DNA of 64,000 nt, from positions 1-64,000 of the forward strand of contig NZ_NOXT01000125.1 of NCBI RefSeq assembly GCF_002251755.1. The letters are read 5' to 3'. A program made the position numbers and the translations under genes. The stretch is from Sandarakinorhabdus cyanobacteriorum (GTDB taxonomy: Bacteria > Pseudomonadota > Alphaproteobacteria > Sphingomonadales > Sphingomonadaceae). The notes beneath the pieces were generated by a model. It searched no databases and was not told the origin of the DNA. It saw only the letters and a program-made list of their open reading frames with translations. Shown piece by piece: positions 26,001-37,100 of this stretch; the first letter of the stretch is position 1; each line of letters begins with the position of its first letter.

Positions 26001-26043
26001 GCCTCTATATCGGTCCGGACAATGATCCTCGGGGAGTAACCGC

Positions 26044-26883
26044 ATGAACCTTCTGGTGTCCACTGAATGGCTTGCCGCAGAGATGGTCAAGTCTGATCTG
26101 CGGATCATCGACGCCACCCTGTTCCTGCCGGCCCACGGCCGCAACGCCCGCGCCGAATTCGAAGCCGCCCATATTCCGGGCGCGGTGTTCTTCGATATCG
26201 AGGAGGTGTCGGACACGTCGAGCCCCCTGCCCACCATGCTGCCGCCGGCCGAGAAATTCGCCTCGCGCTGCCAGGCGCTGGGCTTGGGCGATGGCAGCCG
26301 CATCGTGGTGTATGACAACAGCCCGATCCGTTCGGCCGCGCGCGTGTGGTGGATGCTGCACCTGTTTGGCGCGCATGAGGTGGCGATCCTGGATGGCGGC
26401 TTTGGCAAGTGGCAGGCCGAAGGCCGGCCGGTGGAAAGCGGCAAGCCGATCGTGCGCCACCGCCATTTCACCGTGTGGGCCGACAAGAAGCTGGTGCGTG
26501 ATGCCGCGCAGATGACCGACAATCTGCGCACCAAGGCCGAGCAGGTGGTGGACGCCCGCTCCGCCGCGCGCTTCACCGGTGCCGAAGCCGATCCGCGCCC
26601 CGGCGTGCGCCCCGGCCATATCCCGGGCTCGAAGAACATCCCCTATGCCGCGCTGTTCAATGATGATGGCACCTACAAGCCCGCGGCCGAGATCAAGGCG
26701 CTGTTTGATGCCGCCGGCATCGACCTGGGCAAGCCGCTGGTGGCCACCTGCGGTTCGGGCATCACCGCCCCGGTGCTGGCCTTTGGCGCCGCGCTGAACG
26801 GCAAGACCGATGTGGCGGTGTATGACGGCAGTTGGAGCGAGTGGGGCACCAACCCGCACAACCCGGTCGTGATGGGCGCGTGA
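26044..26883 (+). CDS. sseA: 3-mercaptopyruvate sulfurtransferase
   Basis: This cytosolic double-rhodanese protein (279 residues) transfers sulfur from 3-mercaptopyruvate to thiols or cyanide. The N-terminal domain has DATLFLP and AHIPGAVFFD, the second repeats PGHIPGSKNIPY, and the catalytic loop CGSGITA places the active cysteine at Cys236. That loop points to mercaptopyruvate rather than thiosulfate. GGGGAG precedes the ATG. Its stop overlaps the metC GTG start by 4 nt, suggesting a joint role in sulfur amino acid breakdown. Confidence 0.93.
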   Translation: MNLLVSTEWLAAEMVKSDLRIIDATLFLPAHGRNARAEFEAAHIPGAVFFDIEEVSDTSSPLPTMLPPAEKFASRCQALGLGDGSRIVVYDNSPIRSAARVWWMLHLFGAHEVAILDGGFGKWQAEGRPVESGKPIVRHRHFTVWADKKLVRDAAQMTDNLRTKAEQVVDARSAARFTGAEADPRPGVRPGHIPGSKNIPYAALFNDDGTYKPAAEIKALFDAAGIDLGKPLVATCGSGITAPVLAFGAALNGKTDVAVYDGSWSEWGTNPHNPVVMGA

Positions 26884-28085
26884 CGCAGCGCCGGCCGCCG
26901 CGCGCTGACTTGTCGGGGCTGGGCATCGGCACGCAGCTGGCCCAGGCCGGGCGTGACCATGCCGTCGACATGGTCAACGTGCCGGTGGCGCGGGCATCGA
27001 CCATCCTGTTCGAAAATCTGGCTGATCTGGACCGCGCCATCCGCGATCCCGATGCTGGGCTTTATTATGGCCGGCGCGGCACCCAGAGCCATTGGGCGCT
27101 GGAAGACGCGCTGACCGGGCTGGAGCCCGGCGCGGCCGGCACCAAGCTGTTCCCATCGGGCGTCGCTGCCATCACCACCAGCCTGCTCGCCTGCCTGAAG
27201 GCTGGTGACGAGTTGTTGATCACCGACAGCGCCTATGAGCCGAGCCGGACCTTTGCCGATCATCTGCTCAGCCCCCTGGGCATCACCACCCGCTATTTCG
27301 ATCCGCGCTGCGGCGCGGGCATCGCTGAGATCGTCTCTGAACAGACGCGTGCCATCCTGCTGGAATCGCCCGGTTCCCTGAGTTTCGAGGTGCAGGACTT
27401 GCCGGCCATCACCCAGGTGGCAGGGGCGCGCGGCATCACCACGTTGATCGACAACACATGGGCCACGCCCTTGCGCCTGCAGCCGCTCAGCCTGGGGGTG
27501 GACATCAGCATCCAGGCGCTGACCAAATATGTTGGCGGGCACAGCGATGTGATGATGGGCAGCGCCACCGCCAATGCCGCGCTGTGGCCAAGGCTGAAGG
27601 CCGCCACCTACCGGCTGGGCCATTTCGTGTCCGCCGATGATTGCACGCTGGCGCTGCGCGGCCTGCGCACGCTCGCCCTGCGGCTGGAGCGGCACGAAGC
27701 CTCGGCACTGGCGGTGGCGCGCTGGCTGGAAGGCCATCCGGCGGTGGACCGAGTCTGGCACCCCGCCCTGCCCTCCCATCCCGATCATGCGCTGTTCAAA
27801 CGGGATTTTTCCGGCGCCACCGGTCTGTTCGCCATGGTGCTCAAACAGGGCAGCCGGCCGCACACCGCCGCGCTGATCGACGGACTGCAGCATTTCGGCA
27901 TTGGTTTTTCCTGGGGCGGCTATGAATCGCTGGTGCTCCCCGTGGAGCTGGACCGCATACGTACTGCGACGACCACACCCCTGCCCGGCCCCATCGTGCG
28001 GCTGTCGATCGGGCTTGAGGATCCGGCCGATCTGATCGCCGATCTCGACGCTGGCCTGTCGCGCTACATGGCGCAGTTCGCGTAA
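26880..28085 (+). CDS. metC: Cystathionine beta-lyase
   Basis: This PLP enzyme of the Cys/Met metabolism family is about 401 residues. It probably cleaves cystathionine to homocysteine, pyruvate and ammonia. Key features are LYYGRRGTQSHWALEDAL, PSGVAAI, DNTWATPL and the PLP lysine Lys216 in QALTKYVGGHSD. The SWGGYESL motif near the end is typical of MetC. The GTG at 26880, overlapping the sseA stop (GTGA), is the likely start; the in-frame ATG at 26832 lies well inside sseA. Confidence 0.92.
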   Translation: MTQRRPPRADLSGLGIGTQLAQAGRDHAVDMVNVPVARASTILFENLADLDRAIRDPDAGLYYGRRGTQSHWALEDALTGLEPGAAGTKLFPSGVAAITTSLLACLKAGDELLITDSAYEPSRTFADHLLSPLGITTRYFDPRCGAGIAEIVSEQTRAILLESPGSLSFEVQDLPAITQVAGARGITTLIDNTWATPLRLQPLSLGVDISIQALTKYVGGHSDVMMGSATANAALWPRLKAATYRLGHFVSADDCTLALRGLRTLALRLERHEASALAVARWLEGHPAVDRVWHPALPSHPDHALFKRDFSGATGLFAMVLKQGSRPHTAALIDGLQHFGIGFSWGGYESLVLPVELDRIRTATTTPLPGPIVRLSIGLEDPADLIADLDAGLSRYMAQFA

Positions 28086-28116
28086 CCACAGCGGCCGGGG
28101 CGGCGAATGACGGGCC

Positions 28117-28659
28117 ATGCAACAGCCCGCATCCCCCACGGTGTTCAGCGGCGGCGATCTCGGCGCCTGGTCCGTGCTGTCACACCAGACATTGAACGGC
28201 CCCGCCATTCCCAAATTTGCCCGGCTCGCGATCACGCCGGCCGCCACGGCGCCGGCCGGCGCCCGCTGGCAGGCGCGCGGCGTGAACAGCAACCTGCGCT
28301 ATACCAGCCAACAGGAGCAGCGGGAGCTGAGCGGTCACGCCGCCCCGTCGGACCGGGGCGACCGCTGCGCCGTGCTGATCCCCATGTCCAAATGCGCGGC
28401 CTGGTGGGGCATGGCGCAGGATCAACGGCTGGCCATCTATGCCCGGTCGCGCCACATGCGCATCGGCATGAGCGTTCTGCCCGAGGTGGCGCGCACGCTC
28501 TATCACGGCCGCGATCTGGGCGAGCCGTTCGATTTCATCACCTGGTTCGAGTTTGACGAAGTCGCCGAAGCGGCGTTCGACGTCATGCTGGCCCGGCTGC
28601 GCGCCAGCGAGGAATGGGATTATGTCTGCGCCGAAACCATGATCCGGTTGCGGTGCTGA
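28117..28659 (+). CDS. Chlorite-dismutase-family (Cld-like) protein
   Basis: This 180-residue protein matches the C-terminal part of the chlorite dismutase/dye peroxidase superfamily: an SRHMRIGMSV-like strand, then LYHGRDLGEPFDFITWFEF, where the His would be the proximal haem ligand. True chlorite dismutases and HemQ are longer or multimeric, and nothing here suggests perchlorate respiration. Haem binding is plausible but unproven. It stands alone, 31 bp after metC and 3 bp from the convergent prfB end. Confidence 0.75.
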   Translation: MQQPASPTVFSGGDLGAWSVLSHQTLNGPAIPKFARLAITPAATAPAGARWQARGVNSNLRYTSQQEQRELSGHAAPSDRGDRCAVLIPMSKCAAWWGMAQDQRLAIYARSRHMRIGMSVLPEVARTLYHGRDLGEPFDFITWFEFDEVAEAAFDVMLARLRASEEWDYVCAETMIRLRC

Positions 28660-28662
28660 CGA

Positions 28663-29791
28663 TCAGTCCACATCCTCCACGTCAACTGCTTCGCCCGTCA
28701 CACGCTGCGACAGCGCCGCGGCCATGAAGGGATCGACATCGCCATCCAGCACGTCGGACGGGCTGGTGGAGGTGACGCCGGTGCGCAGATCCTTCACCAG
28801 CTGATAGGGCTGCAGCACATAGGAGCGGATCTGGTGGCCCCAGCCGATATCGGTCTTGCTGGCCTCGGTCTTGGCGGCTTCGGCCTCGCGGATGGCGAGT
28901 TCGCGCTCGTAAAGCCGGGCCTTCAGCATCTTCATCGCGGTGGCGCGGTTCTTGTGCTGGCTGCGCTCGTTCTGGCAGGCGACGATCACGCCGGTGGGCA
29001 CATGGGTGATGCGGATGGCCGAATCGGTGGTGTTCACATGCTGGCCGCCGGCGCCCGAGGCGCGATAGGTGTCGATCTTCAGATCGGATTCCTTGATCTC
29101 GATCTCGATCTCGTCATCCACCTGGGGATAGACCCAGACGCTGGCAAAGCTGGTGTGCCGGCGCGCCGCGCTGTCATAGGGGCTGATGCGCACAAGCCGG
29201 TGCACGCCGCTTTCGGTCTTGGCCCAGCCATAGGCCTGGGTGCCCTTCACCAATATGGTGGCGTTCTTGATGCCGGCGGTTTCGCCCGAGTTGAAATCGA
29301 TCAGCTCGACCTTGTAGCCATGCTTTTCCGCCCAGCGCTGGTACATGCGCAGCAGCATGCTCGCCCAGTCCTGGCTTTCGGTGCCACCGGCGCCGCTGTT
29401 GATTTCGATATAGGTGTCGTTGTTGTCCGCCTCGCCCGACAACAGGGCGGCAACCTTGTCCTTCTCGGCCTTGCTCGCCAGCGCCTTCAGCGCCGCCACG
29501 CCGTCTTCGGCCATGGCCTCATCGCCTTCCATTTCGGCAAGTTCGATGAGCTCGCAGGTGTCAGCGAGGTCGCGTTCAATCTCACGCGTCGCGGTGATGG
29601 CCTCGTCCAGCCGGCGGCGCTCGGTCATCAGCGCCTGCGCAGCCTTGGGATTGTCCCACAGCTTTGGGTCTTCAACCCGCGCGTTCAGTTCATCGAGACG
29701 GCGTAGGGCGCGATCCCAGTCAAAGAGACCTCCTCAGCAGGTCCAGCGCCTGCTTGATTTGGAGGGCAGTGTTTTCGGCTTCGGCTCTCAT
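28663..29791 (-). CDS. prfB: Peptide chain release factor 2 with programmed +1 frameshift
   Basis: RF2 ends translation at UGA and UAA. Codons 1-23 run from ATG 29791 to CTT at 29725-29723. The in-frame TGA (29722-29720) is then bypassed by a +1 shift, and frame +1 continues as GAC TGG GAT from 29721 to the stop at 28663 (375 residues in all). The frameshift site has the classical parts: AGGAGG (29734-29729), a 3-nt spacer, CTT TGA C. The protein shows [12 protein letters not shown] (codon recognition) and the GGQ motif ([10 protein letters not shown]). Conceptual translation without the shift starts at an internal ATG (29628) and loses the N-terminus. Regulation is autogenous: low RF2 favours shifting. 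Confidence 0.95.
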
Positions 29792-29836
29792 GGCGGTGCG
29801 GATAGGGCCGGCCTGAGCCGCTGGCAAGATGCCGCG

Positions 29837-32275
29837 TCAGTAAATCCCGCCTTCGGCTTCCAGAAACTCCGCATCCGATCGCACGCGGCCGCCGCTGCGC
29901 CGTTCCAGCACATCCTGGGCGCGGTTGATGCGCCTGGGCTCGCTGTCGGGCTTGAAGGCTTCCCAGATCACAGCGGGGCGCGGGCCGGGATCAGGCCACA
30001 CGCCGAACACGCGCTTGCCCGAACGGCGGTCGATGCGGACCATGCGTACCCCGGCCGGAATCGCGAATGGCAGCGCAGGCCAATCCTTGAGCGCCACCTG
30101 CCCCCATTGCCGCCAGATCGGCGCTGCCGTGGTGCCACCTTGCGCATAGCTGCCAAGACTGCGTGGCTGGTCATAGCCAAGATAAAGCCCGGCCACGATG
30201 TCCGGCGTGCCCCCGACGAACCACACATCATTGGGGCCGTTGGTGGTGCCGGTCTTGCCCGCCAATGGACGATTGAGGCTGGCCAGCACGGTGCCGGTGC
30301 CGCGCTGGATCACACCTTCCATCACATGCACGATCTGATAGGCGGTGCGCGGGTCCATCACCTGGACGACCCGGCCCTGCGGGCGCGGCATCGGCCCGCC
30401 GTTCCAATCGGGTGCGTTGCAGCCGGGGCAGCCGCGATTGTCACGCCGCCAGATGACCTTGCCGCTGCGATCCTGGACATAGTCGATCAGGCCTGGTTCC
30501 AGCCGGCGGCCATCATTGAAAATCTGGGCATAGGCGTTGGTAAGCTTCATCACCGTGGTCTCGCCGGCGCCCAGCGCGATGGAGAGCACCGGCTGATACT
30601 CACCGATGCCCAGCGCCTTGGCCTGCGCCACGATCCGTTCCATGCCGGTCGCATCCGCGACGCGCACCGTCATCAGGTTGCGTGACTGTTCGAGGCCCCA
30701 GCGCAGCGTCTGCGGGCCGGCGCTGCGCAGATTGTTGAAATTCTTGAAGCATTTCGTGCCCAACAGCTTGGTCTGGAACACGCAATAGGGGCCATCGACG
30801 ACGATGCTGGCCGGGGTGAAGCCATTGTCCATCGCGGTGGCATAGACGATCGGCTTGAAGGTGGAGCCGGGCTGGCGGTTGGCCTGGGTGGCGCGGTTGA
30901 AGGCCTGGGCACGGGCATCAAAGCCGCCGACCATGGCGCGGATGCGGCCCGAGGCCACCTCCTCCGCCACGAAGCCGCCCGAAATTTCCGGCGGCTGCCG
31001 CAGCGCCCACCCGGCTGGGGTGCGGGCGACGGCAATCACATCGCCGGGGCGCAGCACCTGCGCGGCGGAGCGGCCCGATGCCTTGAATGGCCGCGCCGCC
31101 AGCCGGCCGGGCAGCGTGCCGCTGCTGCCGTCGGTGAAGCCGATCCGGGCGTCCAGCCCGGATTTGGCCAGCACCACGGCCTTGGCCCAGTTGGGATAGC
31201 CCAAGGGCACCAGCGTGCCCGACAAGCGGCCGGGCCAAGCCCCAGAGTCGATGGCGCCCAATTCAATCCGCGCGATGGGGCCACGCCATGGGCGGTTCGC
31301 CTCATAGCGGGTCATGCCGTCGCGCATCGCCTGTTCGGCCGCCGCCTGCATGACGGGATCGAGCGAGGTGCGGACCCACAGACCGCCGCCATAGACGCTG
31401 TTGGGGCCGTTCTCCTGCGCCTCGCCAAAGCGGGCGATCAGGGTCCGTCGCACCTCCTCGATGAAATAATCGTCGCGCGGGCGGGGCAGTGCGCGGTTGG
31501 GGATGGCCGCCAGCGGCATGGCGGCGGCGGCGGCGCGCTCAGCCTCGCTGATGTAGCCATTGGCCGCCATCTGGCGCAGCACATAATCGCGCCGGGCGAG
31601 CGCGCGGTCCCGCCGGCGGATGGGATCATAGGTGGAGGGTGCCTTGGGCAGGATGGCGAGATAGGCCATTTCCGCCAGATCAAGCCGGTCCACCGATTTG
31701 CCGAAATAGGCCTGGGCCGCGGCCTCCACCCCATAAGCGTTGCGGCCGAGGAAGATCTGGTTGAGGTAAATCTCGAGGATCTCCTGTTTCGTCAGCGCCG
31801 ATTCCAGCCGGCGGGCAAGGATCGCCTCCCTGATCTTGCGCCACAACGACACCTCGTTGCCAACCAGGCTTTTCGCCACCTGCTGGGTGATGGTGGAGGC
31901 GCCAACCGGCGGGCGATCGGTGAAGACCGATTCGATGTTGGTGACCACAGCCGAGGCAATGCCCAGCCAGTCGATGCCGCCATGTTCGAAGAAGGTCTTG
32001 TCCTCGGCCGAGATATAGGCCTGGACCAGGCGCGGCGGCAGTTCGGCATAGGGCACGAAGATGCGGCGCTCGCGGGTGTAGCTGGTGACGATCTCGCCAT
32101 TCACGTCGCGCACCATCGATGGCAGCGCCGGACTGAAGGCGGCCAAATCGCTTTCGGATGGCAGGCCCTTGGTTGCCTGCCAATAGAAGCCGCCGGCCAG
32201 CAGCAGCGGCAACAGGATCAGCAACAGAAGGCGGCGACGGCTCACGGCAAAAGCGATAGCGGGCCAGCGGCTCAT
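29837..32275 (-). CDS. mrcA: Penicillin-binding protein 1A
   Basis: This bifunctional peptidoglycan synthase has one N-terminal membrane helix (about residues 14-30) and a periplasmic body; the product is 812 residues. The glycosyltransferase domain shows EDKTFFEHGG and GASTITQQVAKSL. The transpeptidase domain has SxxK near residue 470 (GSTFKP), SRN, and KTGTTN near 670. The ATG overlaps the stop of the upstream amidase gene (ATGA), so synthase and amidase are translated together. Confidence 0.95.
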   Translation of the reverse strand: MSRWPAIAFAVSRRRLLLLILLPLLLAGGFYWQATKGLPSESDLAAFSPALPSMVRDVNGEIVTSYTRERRIFVPYAELPPRLVQAYISAEDKTFFEHGGIDWLGIASAVVTNIESVFTDRPPVGASTITQQVAKSLVGNEVSLWRKIREAILARRLESALTKQEILEIYLNQIFLGRNAYGVEAAAQAYFGKSVDRLDLAEMAYLAILPKAPSTYDPIRRRDRALARRDYVLRQMAANGYISEAERAAAAAMPLAAIPNRALPRPRDDYFIEEVRRTLIARFGEAQENGPNSVYGGGLWVRTSLDPVMQAAAEQAMRDGMTRYEANRPWRGPIARIELGAIDSGAWPGRLSGTLVPLGYPNWAKAVVLAKSGLDARIGFTDGSSGTLPGRLAARPFKASGRSAAQVLRPGDVIAVARTPAGWALRQPPEISGGFVAEEVASGRIRAMVGGFDARAQAFNRATQANRQPGSTFKPIVYATAMDNGFTPASIVVDGPYCVFQTKLLGTKCFKNFNNLRSAGPQTLRWGLEQSRNLMTVRVADATGMERIVAQAKALGIGEYQPVLSIALGAGETTVMKLTNAYAQIFNDGRRLEPGLIDYVQDRSGKVIWRRDNRGCPGCNAPDWNGGPMPRPQGRVVQVMDPRTAYQIVHVMEGVIQRGTGTVLASLNRPLAGKTGTTNGPNDVWFVGGTPDIVAGLYLGYDQPRSLGSYAQGGTTAAPIWRQWGQVALKDWPALPFAIPAGVRMVRIDRRSGKRVFGVWPDPGPRPAVIWEAFKPDSEPRRINRAQDVLERRSGGRVRSDAEFLEAEGGIY

Positions 32276-33552
32276 TTGCCAGTGAGGTGGCGTTCAATGG
32301 CGCGGGCAACGCCCCTGGCCACCTGGCGGCGCCCGGCATCGGAAAACAGCCGTTCGGCATCCTGCCGGTTGGTGACATAGCCGGTTTCCAGCAGAACCGA
32401 CGGCACATCGGGCGCCTTCAGCACGGCAAAGGCGGCGAAATGGTGGAATTCGCCGCGGAAATTGATGTCCTGCTCTTCCAGCGCGTCTTGCAGCGTGTCG
32501 GCAAATTGCACCGAGACATTGCCGGTGGCGCGGCGGACGAGATCGACCATGATTTCGCCGACCTCCGGCGCCTCCACCCCCAGGTTGACGCCGCCGATGA
32601 TGTCCGCCTTGTTTTCGCGCGCCGCCAGCCGTTCGGCGATGGCATCGCTGGCCACGGCCGAGAGGGTGTAGACAGATGCGCCCCTGGCCTGGTCGTTCGG
32701 CGCGCTGTCGGCATGGATGGAAATGAACAGATCGGCGCGGGCATCGCGGGCGATGCGCACCCGGCCGCCCAGCGGAATGAAGATGTCGGTGTCCCGCGTC
32801 AGCTTCACGCGCACCTTGCCGCTTTCGCGCAGGATGCGGGCGGTTTCGCGGGCGATGCTCAGCGTCACATCCTTCTCATAGCCGCCATCCACCGAAATGG
32901 CGCCAACATCCTTGCCACCGTGGCCGGCATCGATGACCACCAGCGGCTTGCCACCGGTGCGGGATTTGACGCCGCCGGGCCGAGCGATGATGGCAACCGC
33001 CTCGCGTTTGGGCGGCGGGGGTTTGGCGGCCTCGGCCGGCGGTGCTTCGGGCGCTGGCGGTTCAGCGGCGGTGGCCGGCTTGCCGAAATCGGATGGCAGC
33101 TGGAACCCGGCATCGGGCAAGGTCGGCGGCGGTGGCGGCCCGTCGCTGCGCAGCAGTGGCAAGGGCTTGCGGCCCCGCGCCACCATGGCGGCGAACAATT
33201 GGGGCGTGCTGCGATCAAGGATCAGCACCACTTGGTTGCCGGTGGCCCGCGCCTCCCGGATGATGACCGGCGCCTTCAGATCGATCACCAGCCGAGCGGT
33301 GCCGGGGGCGAACATGGCCATCCGCAGGCCGGCGACGCTGTTGGTGCCGGGCGCGGTGAGCGCTGGGTCAACCACGCCGACGAAATCCACCACAAGCCGA
33401 AACGGATCGGCGAGCGCAAAGGCCTGCGCCGCCGGCAGCGGGCCATCGGCGGTGATGGTCACCCGGCCGGGCTGGCTTTCAACGGCCGTGATCCGCGCCG
33501 CCCACAGGGGAGCGGCCCAGAACAGGCACAGGATCAACAGGATGCGGCGCAC
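32272..33552 (-). CDS. amiC: N-acetylmuramoyl-L-alanine amidase (AmiC type)
   Basis: The enzyme cleaves the peptide stem from septal peptidoglycan in the periplasm. It has a signal peptide (ILLILCLFWAAPLWA), an N-terminal AMIN domain for wall targeting (about residues 20-120), a Pro/Ala-rich linker with a PPPPP stretch, and the zinc Amidase_3 domain with VIDAGHGGKD, SIHADS and a late ETGYVTN. The true start is unclear. GTG 33552 or TTG 33558 would begin just before the signal peptide; the longer frame from TTG 33603 starts inside repeat DNA. Confidence 0.9.
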   Translation of the reverse strand: MRRILLILCLFWAAPLWAARITAVESQPGRVTITADGPLPAAQAFALADPFRLVVDFVGVVDPALTAPGTNSVAGLRMAMFAPGTARLVIDLKAPVIIREARATGNQVVLILDRSTPQLFAAMVARGRKPLPLLRSDGPPPPPTLPDAGFQLPSDFGKPATAAEPPAPEAPPAEAAKPPPPKREAVAIIARPGGVKSRTGGKPLVVIDAGHGGKDVGAISVDGGYEKDVTLSIARETARILRESGKVRVKLTRDTDIFIPLGGRVRIARDARADLFISIHADSAPNDQARGASVYTLSAVASDAIAERLAARENKADIIGGVNLGVEAPEVGEIMVDLVRRATGNVSVQFADTLQDALEEQDINFRGEFHHFAAFAVLKAPDVPSVLLETGYVTNRQDAERLFSDAGRRQVARGVARAIERHLTGK

Positions 33553-33594
33553 AGCCAAAGGGATAGAGGGGCTGGGCCGGCGGAGCAACCCGAT

Positions 33595-33707
33595 CCTCCC
33601 CAAACTTGTTTGGGGAGGTGCCGAGCAACGCGAGGCGGAGGGGCGTTTGTGGCACTAGCCCCTCCGTCAGCCTTCGGCTGCCAGCTCCCCAAACAAGTTT
33701 GGGGAGG
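33595..33707. repeat. Palindrome-ended intergenic repeat (copy 2)
   Basis: This 113-bp element between eno and amiC has outer arms CTCCCCAAACTTGTTTGGGG and AAACAAGTTTGGGGAGG. The inside holds GGAGGGGC/GCCCCTCC arms and an AGCCTTCGGCT hairpin. It is very similar to the copy at 39.55 kb. Confidence 0.85.
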
Positions 33708-33717
33708 GTCTTGGCGG

Positions 33718-35539
<1,822 letters not shown>

Positions 35540-35540
<1 letters not shown>

Positions 35541-35944
35541 TGGCGCGCGGCCAGCCCTCCATCGCGGCGCAGGCGCGGCACCTGGTGGCCGGGCTGCTGA
35601 CGCTGGTGCAGTCGTTGCTGAAGCTGACAGCGGCCGAGCTGAAGGCCAACGCCGGGCAGCTGCGCGGGCCGCTGCTGGCCCTGTTGGCGGCGTTGGCGCT
35701 GGGGTTGACGGCGCTGGTGCTGCTGCTGGTGGCCGCCGTGCTGGGCCTTGCCACCCTGCTGCCGCCCTGGGCCGCCGCGCTGGTGGTGGCGGCGCTGGCC
35801 GGTGTTGCGGCTCTGGCGCTTGCACAGGGCGCCTTGTCGCGACTGGACGGGGTTTCGCTTGCACCGACGCGCGCGATGACCACATTGCAGGCGCAGATTG
35901 ACCGCTTAGCTGCCAAACCGAAGGACAAGACCCATGCCGAGTGA
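35540..35944 (+). CDS. YqjE-like (phage_holin_3_6 family) membrane protein
   Basis: This 134-residue protein has two long hydrophobic helices (about residues 43-70 and 75-97) and amphipathic ends, as in the YqjE family. The phage-holin family name is only a domain label; no phage genes are nearby. The start codon overlaps the previous stop (TGATG). It probably acts with its neighbours in envelope stress. Confidence 0.75.
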
Positions 35945-36422
35945 CGCCACCATCGAGGATCTGGCCCGCGCCGCCGATGATGCCGGTGCCGCCCTGGCCG
36001 AAGAGGTGAACGAACTGACTGACCGTCTGGCGCCGCGCCAACTGGTCGACGAGGCGCTGGAAACGGTGAAGACGCGCGGGCTGGGCCTGGCCCGTGATGC
36101 CGGCGCCACCGTGAAGGCGCACCCCTATGTCACCGCCGCTGCAGTCGCCGCCGTCGGCCTGGCGCTCTATGCCGGGAACCGCATTTCCAAGGCCGAGCTC
36201 GACATCGACCGCGATATCGAAGGCTATACCGATTATGAGGACGAGGCGCTGGTGGCGGCCTCCTCGGCAGGCGTCGATGCCCGCGAACTGGTCAAGGAAA
36301 ATCCAGTGGTGGCGATCCTGGCCGGTGTCGCGGCCGGCGCGGCGCTGGCCATGCTCTTCCCCACCAGCACCGCCGAAAAGCGCAGCCTCGGCGCGCTCGC
36401 CCGCCGCATCACCAGCCGCTAA
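35934..36422 (+). CDS. DUF3618-like membrane protein
   Basis: This 162-residue protein has an N-terminal segment (IEDLARAADDAGAALAEEVNELTDRL) resembling the DUF3618 helical motif. A hydrophobic helix follows (about residues 65-80), then a second one near 125-142 (VVAILAGVAAGAALAMLF). It overlaps the YqjE-like gene by 11 nt. The set DUF883, YqjE and DUF3618 is a recurring alphaproteobacterial trio; its molecular role is not established. Confidence 0.7.
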   Translation: MPSDATIEDLARAADDAGAALAEEVNELTDRLAPRQLVDEALETVKTRGLGLARDAGATVKAHPYVTAAAVAAVGLALYAGNRISKAELDIDRDIEGYTDYEDEALVAASSAGVDARELVKENPVVAILAGVAAGAALAMLFPTSTAEKRSLGALARRITSR

Positions 36423-36458
36423 GCTGTTGTTCAGCCGCGCTCTGGCACTGCCCCGGTC

Positions 36459-37100
36459 ATGATCAAGCCTGCATTCACTCTGGCCGCCCTGCTGCTGGCC
36501 ACCGCCCTGCCCTTCACGCCAGCCACTGCCCAGGTCGGCGCGGCAACGGCCGCCAACCCCGGCGATCCGGCGGCGCGGCCGTTCATCGAAAATCTGGTGA
36601 ACAGCGGCTTTGCCGTGCTGCGCGACAAGTCGCTGAGCAAGCCGGCGGCCCGGGCGAAGTTCCGTGAGCTTCTCACCCAGAATGTCGCGCTGGATGATAT
36701 CGGCATGCGCCTGATCCGCCGCCAGCGCGCCACGGTGACGCCGGCCCAGCTGGAGGCCTATCGCGCTGCCTTCCCGGAATTCGTGCTCAACGCCTATGCC
36801 GACAGGCTGTATGATTATGCCGATGCCAAGGTGATGGTGCAGCGCACGGTGGGCCGCGGGCCCTACACCGAGGTTTATACCCGCGTCACCCGCCCCGGCG
36901 CCCAGCCGGTGGATACGATCTGGCAGGTGAAGAGCGACGGCGGCAAGCGACAGGTCAACAACCTGATCGTTGCGGGCGTCAACCTCGCGCTGACCCAGGA
37001 AGCCGATTTCACCGCCTATGTTGGCAAGAATGGCTTTGACGCGCTGGTGACGTTCATGAAGAGTGCCAACGCGAAATCACTGGCTGTGCAGAAACAATGA
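36459..37100 (+). CDS. mlaC: MlaC/Ttg2D-like phospholipid-binding periplasmic protein
   Basis: This 213-residue exported protein (signal peptide ending ATAQ) has the MlaC pattern: a FIENLVNSGFAVL helix, KFRELLTQNV, then YRAAFPEFVLNAYADRLYDYA and VDTIWQVK. MlaC shuttles phospholipids between the inner-membrane ABC complex MlaFEDB and the outer membrane. No other mla genes are adjacent. The stop overlaps the next ATG by 4 nt (ATGA). Confidence 0.88.
   Translation: MIKPAFTLAALLLATALPFTPATAQVGAATAANPGDPAARPFIENLVNSGFAVLRDKSLSKPAARAKFRELLTQNVALDDIGMRLIRRQRATVTPAQLEAYRAAFPEFVLNAYADRLYDYADAKVMVQRTVGRGPYTEVYTRVTRPGAQPVDTIWQVKSDGGKRQVNNLIVAGVNLALTQEADFTAYVGKNGFDALVTFMKSANAKSLAVQKQ

Noticed and set aside
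28117-28659. Perchlorate or chlorate respiration
   Set aside because: Only a short Cld-like protein; no perchlorate reductase or cytochrome genes.
28663-29628. prfB as a truncated gene starting at the internal ATG
   Set aside because: Upstream sequence encodes the missing N-terminus through a textbook +1 frameshift site.
33552-33603. TTG 33603 as the start of amiC
   Set aside because: It lies inside a dispersed repeat and would add a charged stretch ahead of the signal peptide.
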